This document shows, piece after piece, positions 59,231-64,000 of a stretch of 64,000 nucleotides of DNA (the stretch's first letter is position 1; every line of letters starts with the position of its first letter). Origin of the DNA: Saprospiraceae bacterium (lineage in GTDB: Bacteria > Bacteroidota > Bacteroidia > Chitinophagales > Saprospiraceae); NCBI GenBank assembly GCA_022841345.1, contig JALHRR010000011.1, forward strand, positions 1 to 64,000, given 5' to 3'. The translations under genes and the position numbers were made by a program. Under the pieces are notes generated by a model. That model did not search any database. It saw only the letters and a list, made by a program, of their open reading frames with translations, and had not been told where the DNA came from.

Positions 59231-59466
59231 AGCAATATATCGTCTCTATCAATTACAAAAAGTCCTTCCAGAAGCAATTTGATAATAACTCTTGGAGCAA
59301 ACCAGTATTCCTATTAGTATCAGATATTACTTCTCGCCAAGAATTTGTTGACCAAGTAAGAGAAATAAGCGAAGATTTAGATCTGAGAACTGCAAAAACT
59401 TTAGATGAATTACATACTCAACCTAAAGGCGTTTCATACTTAGAAGGATTAAGCGAGGAAATATGA
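59227..59466 (+). CDS. Small protein of unknown function
   Basis: 79 residues, alpha/beta, overlapping neighbours by ATGA on both sides. No motif recognised. Confidence 0.5.
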   Translation: MKQYIVSINYKKSFQKQFDNNSWSKPVFLLVSDITSRQEFVDQVREISEDLDLRTAKTLDELHTQPKGVSYLEGLSEEI

Positions 59467-59720
59467 TTTGGTTAGGACTTGTACTATTCTTATTGTTTAA
59501 TGGCGTAGGAATTTACTTCGTTGTGAGAAACACTATCAGGAACGCTAAAGCATCTAAACTACAAAGAAAAAGTAGTATGTCTGAAGAAGTAACTGCCAGC
59601 ATTCTGAGTGGAGATTTTGAATTCGTAGCTAGTAAAGAAGTCCCTGAAGGAGAAGTTTGGTTCGTAGATCCCAATACTGGTAAAGTCGTACATAAAATAG
59701 TGAACATTAAGGACCAGTAA
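59463..59720 (+). CDS. Small membrane protein
   Basis: 85 residues. An N-terminal membrane segment (WLGLVLFLLFNGVGIYFVV, about 3-21) is followed by a basic stretch and a soluble domain of about 45 residues. GAGG lies upstream of the start. It overlaps both neighbours. Confidence 0.6.
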   Translation: MIWLGLVLFLLFNGVGIYFVVRNTIRNAKASKLQRKSSMSEEVTASILSGDFEFVASKEVPEGEVWFVDPNTGKVVHKIVNIKDQ

Positions 59721-60031
59721 TGACTAAACAAGAATTTTTGCAATTTATAGAGGATTTCAAATATCTTAACCGTAAATTTAGCGTAAAATGGATGACATTT
59801 CATATTGCTAGAATTGAAGCTAAAGCCATTCTTAAGGACGTGGATACTGGCGAAGACAAAGAGTTTGGTGACTACCGAGAGGTAGAATATCAAAATGTTG
59901 ATGAATTCCATATGCTCATTATCATGAGAAACTGGATGACAATTTTAGCTTTACATGAGCTTGATGAGCATATACAATATAAAGGCAAGAAGGTCTTTGA
60001 CCCTCATAAAACTAAAAATTATCTGTGGTAA
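59720..60031 (+). CDS. Protein of unknown function
   Basis: 103 residues, mixed alpha/beta with many aromatic residues. It begins by TAATG overlap and ends 2 bases before the SH3-like gene start. No family recognised. Confidence 0.5.
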   Translation: MTKQEFLQFIEDFKYLNRKFSVKWMTFHIARIEAKAILKDVDTGEDKEFGDYREVEYQNVDEFHMLIIMRNWMTILALHELDEHIQYKGKKVFDPHKTKNYLW

Positions 60032-60033
60032 AT

Positions 60034-60282
60034 ATGCGATTCAAAATTGGCGATAAAATTAGAGTAGTTAAAACTAATCCAGTGTGTCCACAATTTCTTG
60101 GCAAAATTGGAACTGTTAGCAATGTTACTGACTGGGGCCTTGTAGAATTTAATATAGAACAACCATCAGTTTTTACCAGATGTTGTGCTCCTGAAGAATA
60201 TTTAGAGCTATTTAAGTCAAAGCCAACGTGTAAATCTGATAAAAACGAATGGGCAGAGATTTGGGAAAAGAGTTCAACATGA
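60034..60282 (+). CDS. Small SH3/KOW-like protein, family copy 1
   Basis: 82 residues from the ATG at 60034. It opens FKIGDKIRVVKTNP and ends with NEWAEIWEKSS. The same opening (FKxGDxxR) and the W-x-x-(I/L)-W ending recur in the genes at 61259 and 61503. A small barrel fold is likely; function unknown. It overlaps the aminotransferase start by ATGA. Confidence 0.6.
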   Translation: MRFKIGDKIRVVKTNPVCPQFLGKIGTVSNVTDWGLVEFNIEQPSVFTRCCAPEEYLELFKSKPTCKSDKNEWAEIWEKSST

Positions 60283-61262
60283 AATACGATCTAGGATGGG
60301 GCAACAGTATCTGTGTTAGAGAAGCATTCCTATCTAGTTACCTAGGTAATCCTATTCAATTTAATAAAGACGATCTTCTTAAATTTGATTATCCAGAACA
60401 TTCTGGCGATTTAGAAGCTATCGAAATTACCAAAAAAGTAGTAAAGCGTCAAATTGGCAAAGAATACAAACATGTATTTATGACAAACGGAGCAACTGGC
60501 GGAGTTGTAATCGCTCTAAGAGCTTTCGCACAACAGGGCTACCAATATTGCCATACAAGAAATGCGCCTTTCTATATTAGATACCCTAGAATGATTCAAG
60601 CATCTGGACTAATGCACGTTCAGGAAGGCTATGTTCAATGGAAAAATGATTCTGTAATGCTTTTGGATCTACCTAGTAATCCATTAGGGCTTATGACAGA
60701 ATCTGAGCCAAAAGAATCCTACGTTCCTTTGATCGTGGACGGCGTTTACCTTAATCAGGTCTATATGCCGCCTTTACTGGTTCAAACACCTGAGCACGAC
60801 GTATTTGTTGGCTCCTACAGTAAACTATTGGGCATTAATGGCATTCGATTAGGTTGGTTGGCCACTAACGACGACTCACTTGCAGCACAGCTTAAAGAGC
60901 TTGTGGCTAGCGAATACTGCGGTCTTTCTACTGCCTCTACTGTAATCCTTAAACAAGCTCTATTCGGCCTTAATTGGGATAACTTTGAAAAGACAGCTAG
61001 ATATAAGCTTGACTGTAATCGTGAAGAATTCGCTCAATTAGAGCGTTTTCTAGGCGGTAAACCAGTTACTGAACTTGGCATGTTTCATTACGCGCCAATG
61101 GACAGCAAGGCTCAAGAGATCTTCTCAAAGGCCGGTATTACGTGGACTCCAGGCTCTGCCATGGGTACTGACAATAGCTTTGCACGATTCAATCTAGGCC
61201 AAAACAATGATCTGTTGGCCGATGCAGTTGCGACAGTGCTGAAAGTAGATAAAATCAAGTGA
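60279..61262 (+). CDS. PLP-dependent aminotransferase, fold type I
   Basis: 328 residues from the ATG at 60279. The PLP-lysine motif SYSKLLGINGIRLGW is near residues 186-200. Preceding it are FMTNGATGGVVIAL (cofactor phosphate loop), LDLPSNPLG (Asn that contacts the pyridine) and VDGVYLN (Asp and Tyr). The fold is that of class I/II aminotransferases such as HisC. The usual C-terminal substrate arginine may lie in SFARFNLG. Substrate and reason for phage carriage are unknown; it could make a modified base, an amino sugar or an antibiotic-like compound. Confidence 0.85.
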   Translation: MKYDLGWGNSICVREAFLSSYLGNPIQFNKDDLLKFDYPEHSGDLEAIEITKKVVKRQIGKEYKHVFMTNGATGGVVIALRAFAQQGYQYCHTRNAPFYIRYPRMIQASGLMHVQEGYVQWKNDSVMLLDLPSNPLGLMTESEPKESYVPLIVDGVYLNQVYMPPLLVQTPEHDVFVGSYSKLLGINGIRLGWLATNDDSLAAQLKELVASEYCGLSTASTVILKQALFGLNWDNFEKTARYKLDCNREEFAQLERFLGGKPVTELGMFHYAPMDSKAQEIFSKAGITWTPGSAMGTDNSFARFNLGQNNDLLADAVATVLKVDKIK

Positions 61263-61510
61263 GCTTTAAAACCGGAGATCGAGTTAGAGTGATAAAAATT
61301 GACGCAATAGGGACTATTTCTCACCTTATCGAAGGAAGAGATATCGTTATTGTAAGACTCGATGTTCCTAGAAAAATACCTGGCAAACTAAAACTTGCAG
61401 AATTTAAACTAGCTAGGTTTCATGAAATAGAGCTTCTAGCTAAACTTAAAGCAAATCCAGAGTTTAAAGACTTATGGGACAAAGCTGCCGAGGATGACGA
61501 AAATGAGTAA
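61259..61510 (+). CDS. Small SH3/KOW-like protein, family copy 2
   Basis: 83 residues from a GTG start overlapping the aminotransferase stop (GTGA). FKTGDRVRVIKID at the start and PEFKDLWDKAA near the end match the neighbouring family members. Confidence 0.6.
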   Translation: MSFKTGDRVRVIKIDAIGTISHLIEGRDIVIVRLDVPRKIPGKLKLAEFKLARFHEIELLAKLKANPEFKDLWDKAAEDDENE

Positions 61511-61757
61511 GTTTAAAGTAGGAGATAGGGTTAGATTCACAGAAGACAACGCGTTTTTCCATGGCCTAACTGGAACTATCCAAGAACAAGATAGCGATAT
61601 TAATCAGATTAAACTAGACAAGCCAGTAGACATGCCTATCACTAAACGTGGCGAACTTAAAAGAATATCTACGGTATACGCAGATGACGAATCTCTAATA
61701 CTAATCAATCCTTCCAAGCCAGATCCTGACTGGAAAGATATCTGGGACTCTAATTAA
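61503..61757 (+). CDS. Small SH3/KOW-like protein, family copy 3
   Basis: 84 residues from the ATG at 61503. FKVGDRVRFTEDN at the start, GLTGTIQEQD (barrel turn) and PDWKDIWDSN at the end match copies 1 and 2. Its stop abuts the stop of the convergent gene on the other strand with no space for a terminator. Confidence 0.6.
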   Translation: MSKFKVGDRVRFTEDNAFFHGLTGTIQEQDSDINQIKLDKPVDMPITKRGELKRISTVYADDESLILINPSKPDPDWKDIWDSN

Positions 61758-62387
61758 TTATTTGAATTTTTGAATTAAGAACTGAGCAAAGTCAGATTCC
61801 ATACGCCATCCAGACCAATAGTCCGTGATGGATTTATCTAATTTACGATTTGCAAGGCGCAATGCCTTAACGTAAAAAGATCCAGCTGAAGCGCACATAG
61901 CCATCAACTGATTTGGCTCTTCTTTAGAAAAGAAAAGACCATTAGCTGCGATATCAATCATTAGCCACATTTTACCAAGCCATGAAGGGCTCATTCCAGC
62001 ACAAATACGTAAATGATTCATATTACTTGGAGTAAGAAAATCAGCACCATTTGGGAATTGTTTAGTAGACCCTGGAACATCTGCTTCACTATTTTGAGCA
62101 CGATAAAATCTAGAAACTGCAGCGTCATATAATACTTTAACTTCTGCTTCACGACCCTGTGCTTTCAGGCCAGCTGCAAGACACATAAGTTGATCGCGTG
62201 TAAAGTTATTAGGATTATTTGAAGGAAACTCAACGGGATGACGAACCCCTTCACCATTGATAAGGTATTTTCTCATATCAGGAGCTTTAGGATGACCAAA
62301 GCAAGCCATAAGACCTGCTAATCTAGCAGAATCCATATAATCTGAAGCGCCGCTATCTTTGGGAAGACCCTGAGAATCGAAAATCAT
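61758..62387 (-). CDS. Structural-type protein of unknown function
   Basis: 209 residues from the ATG at 62387, which overlaps the upstream stop (TAATG); the frame is open further but without a fitting site. Helical, with several cysteines and GLPKDSGASDYMDSARL near the start. It is the last gene of a minus-strand cluster of virion-like proteins. Possibly a tail fibre-associated or host-range protein. Confidence 0.5.
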   Translation of the reverse strand: MIFDSQGLPKDSGASDYMDSARLAGLMACFGHPKAPDMRKYLINGEGVRHPVEFPSNNPNNFTRDQLMCLAAGLKAQGREAEVKVLYDAAVSRFYRAQNSEADVPGSTKQFPNGADFLTPSNMNHLRICAGMSPSWLGKMWLMIDIAANGLFFSKEEPNQLMAMCASAGSFYVKALRLANRKLDKSITDYWSGWRMESDFAQFLIQKFK

Positions 62388-62896
62388 TAGTATGCCGCCA
62401 CTGATAACATACCGCCAGATAATGTATTGCCAGCAAATGTTGTAGGTAAAGTAGCATTGTAAGCGACGTTGTAAAATACGTGACCATAAATGTTTGAAGA
62501 GAAAGGTCCAGCAGCACGCTCGATAGTAATAATGGCATTTGCGTGATGGCAAACGTAGTATTCTGTTTTAGCATTAAAAACTACAGGAGTCAAAAGATCA
62601 AGAATAACAATTCGTCCACCTTCGGTGCCGTTCGTAGTATACTCAGCTGTCTGAGCCATTTTTGTGCTAGGAAAGTTGCCTGATCCGCTATAAACGCCCA
62701 TAGTAATTTTAATACCAGCAGCATGAACGATTGGAGAAAACCAGATACCAACCTTAGTTACGATGGCTCTTTCACCATTATATACGCGATTAGCGTGGAA
62801 ATCATTGGCACCAACAGCGACATTGGCAGCAATAGTTTGCTCCCAACCGGCTTTTTTAGATGTAAATGGAGCTTGTACTCCGATAATTTTAGACAT
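62387..62896 (-). CDS. Probable beta-rich virion protein
   Basis: 169 residues, rich in beta patterns and Gly, Ala, Thr, Asn (KITMGVYSGSGN, then GGRIVILDLLTPVV). Resembles a carbohydrate-binding or fibre-tip module. Flanked by genes of similar composition. No specific family recognised. Confidence 0.5.
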   Translation of the reverse strand: MSKIIGVQAPFTSKKAGWEQTIAANVAVGANDFHANRVYNGERAIVTKVGIWFSPIVHAAGIKITMGVYSGSGNFPSTKMAQTAEYTTNGTEGGRIVILDLLTPVVFNAKTEYYVCHHANAIITIERAAGPFSSNIYGHVFYNVAYNATLPTTFAGNTLSGGMLSVAAY

Positions 62897-62905
62897 TTTT
62901 AATCC

Positions 62906-63376
62906 TTAGTCAATGAAGCAATACAAAAGACAGCTTGTTGCGCCGCCAGCACTTGCCATAAATGGATATTTAGTAGCGGCAACTGTCCAATTGATTGGTA
63001 CGCCGACGCCTTTTTCGCTTGAAGCAAACGCAGTAACCGATGCACCACCGTAATAAACTGGGTTAGTACCTGGCGACGCAGTATCATAAGCAACTGCCGC
63101 ATCGCTTCTTCCTAGAGAAACTCCGTAAGAATGTAGGCCTGCTGCTCCTTGTCCAGAACAATATACTGCAACTGCTCTCAATGTTTTACCGACTGGAACT
63201 TGATAATCAACTCCGTCAGTAGTTCTAAAACTAGTACCGCGACCAGAAGTAGCATTCTGTGAAACTAGGATAATTCCGGTAGTACCAGAATAAAGCCTAG
63301 CGATTTCAGCTTCAGTGAAAACCAGTCCACCGACTGTCAACGACTTAATTGATGGGGGAAAACTTGTAATAGGCAT
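62906..63376 (-). CDS. Probable beta-rich virion protein
   Basis: 156 residues, strand-rich, with RTTDGVDYQVPVGKTLRAVA and a Gly/Ala/Ser-rich C-terminal half. It resembles a fibre or baseplate-associated beta-sandwich. Similar in length and composition to the next gene downstream. Confidence 0.5.
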   Translation of the reverse strand: MPITSFPPSIKSLTVGGLVFTEAEIARLYSGTTGIILVSQNATSGRGTSFRTTDGVDYQVPVGKTLRAVAVYCSGQGAAGLHSYGVSLGRSDAAVAYDTASPGTNPVYYGGASVTAFASSEKGVGVPINWTVAATKYPFMASAGGATSCLLYCFID

Positions 63377-63386
63377 ATATTATTCC

Positions 63387-63725
63387 TTATTTAATTAAAG
63401 CGTTAACTTCGTCTTCTGTAAGACCAAGTGCAATGAGTTTAGCTTTACCAGCAGCAGCTTTAGTGGCTTTTTCAGCTTCAATATCGGCAGCAGACATATA
63501 ATTTGCGGCCTCATCAGATTCTTCATCTAATGCTTCCCAATATGCTACGATAGCGTCTTTTTCTTCTTGCGAAGGTTCTTCTAAGAAATGCAGTTTCAGC
63601 GTGGAATCAGCAGAAGATCCGCTATACTGTTCTCCAGCATTTGCTTGCATCCAAGCGTGAATAGTATTCAAGTCTAAATTGAATTCTTTCCATTCTAATT
63701 CGATTGTGTGTTTTGCGATACTCAT
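63387..63725 (-). CDS. Small acidic protein in the virion gene cluster
   Basis: 112 residues. Strand-rich first 50 residues, then an acidic Ala-rich helical second half (EEPSQEEKDAIVAYWEALDEE). AGAGGA precedes the start. It may be a fibre assembly or attachment protein. Confidence 0.5.
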   Translation of the reverse strand: MSIAKHTIELEWKEFNLDLNTIHAWMQANAGEQYSGSSADSTLKLHFLEEPSQEEKDAIVAYWEALDEESDEAANYMSAADIEAEKATKAAAGKAKLIALGLTEDEVNALIK

Positions 63726-63735
63726 ATATCCTCTT

Positions 63736-64000
63736 TTAAGATTCTTTAACTCTTAACGTTCGTCTGTTTCCAAAACAATTCAGTACGCCACCGTTAGTTT
63801 TCCAGTAAAGATCTACTTTATGGAATCCAGGCGATACTGGAACTGTAAAATTATCATTGATTGTTGAAGCCGCATTAGTAGACAAAATGCCTTTTTCGGT
63901 TCCCACTGCTACTCCATTAACAAATACTTGCGTAAAATTATCTACAGCAGCAGTATTATAGATACTTGCAGCGTATGAAATATCTAAAAAATTACCCTTA
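63736..64000 (-). CDS. C-terminal part of a beta-rich virion protein (cut by window end)
   Basis: About 87 residues are visible, entering from the right edge and ending at the TAA at 63736-63738. Strand patterns (TQVFVNGVAVGTEKG, then FHKVDLYWKTNGG) look like a jelly-roll or fibre domain. The start lies beyond the window. Confidence 0.6.
   Translation of the reverse strand, partial: KGNFLDISYAASIYNTAAVDNFTQVFVNGVAVGTEKGILSTNAASTINDNFTVPVSPGFHKVDLYWKTNGGVLNCFGNRRTLRVKES

Overview
The window looks like part of the genome of a large tailed double-stranded DNA phage. It carries a large terminase, portal and Mu F-like head protein, together with a nearly complete replication and recombination set: a DnaE-type polymerase III alpha, a DEDD exonuclease, a DnaB-type helicase, a primase-like protein, an ssDNA-binding protein, a UvsX/RecA-like recombinase, an SbcC/SbcD pair, a RuvC-like resolvase, RNase H and an ATP-dependent ligase. 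Base composition is AT-rich. Genes are packed with ATGA, GTGA or TAATG overlaps. Lipoprotein and Sec signal peptides suggest a Gram-negative host, but the host itself cannot be named from the sequence.

Layout. The plus strand carries metabolism, replication and many small accessory genes: 0.5-3.9 kb, 4.7-7.6 kb and 17.7-61.8 kb. The minus strand carries the virion and lysis genes: an M15 peptidase at 4.0-4.6 kb; head, portal, terminase and a chaperonin at 8.1-17.5 kb; and tail or fibre-like proteins from 61.8 kb to the window end, where the last gene is cut. Seven intergenic sites share an extended -10 motif close to TATGATATA, and most start transcription units. Two sigma-like proteins (19.3 kb and 47.4 kb) could be the factors that use phage promoters.

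The first operon encodes a ribose-phosphate pyrophosphokinase-like protein, a nicotinamide phosphoribosyltransferase-like protein and a Poa1p-type macro domain. Together with a NADAR protein at 36.3 kb they form an NAD/ADP-ribose module that fits NAD+ rebuilding during infection (NARP1-like or PRPP-based). The envelope side is unusually rich: a signal-peptide ClpP-like protease, a subtilisin-like lipoprotein, a flotillin-like SPFH protein, a second cytoplasmic ClpP and several small membrane proteins. Other uncommon genes are a GroEL-like chaperonin, a CYTH triphosphate-tunnel protein, a PLP aminotransferase, a 2OG-Fe(II) oxygenase and a WGR-ligase fusion.

Non-coding content is also unusual. 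There is an initiator-tRNA-like gene with non-canonical D and T arms, followed by about 455 nt of hairpin-rich gene-free sequence. Two candidate structured RNAs have end-closing helices that coincide with predicted transcription starts (3265-3452 plus and 17553-17682 minus). Structured leaders precede the genes at 30049 and 47391. Functions were assigned by reading motifs only; no database search was possible.
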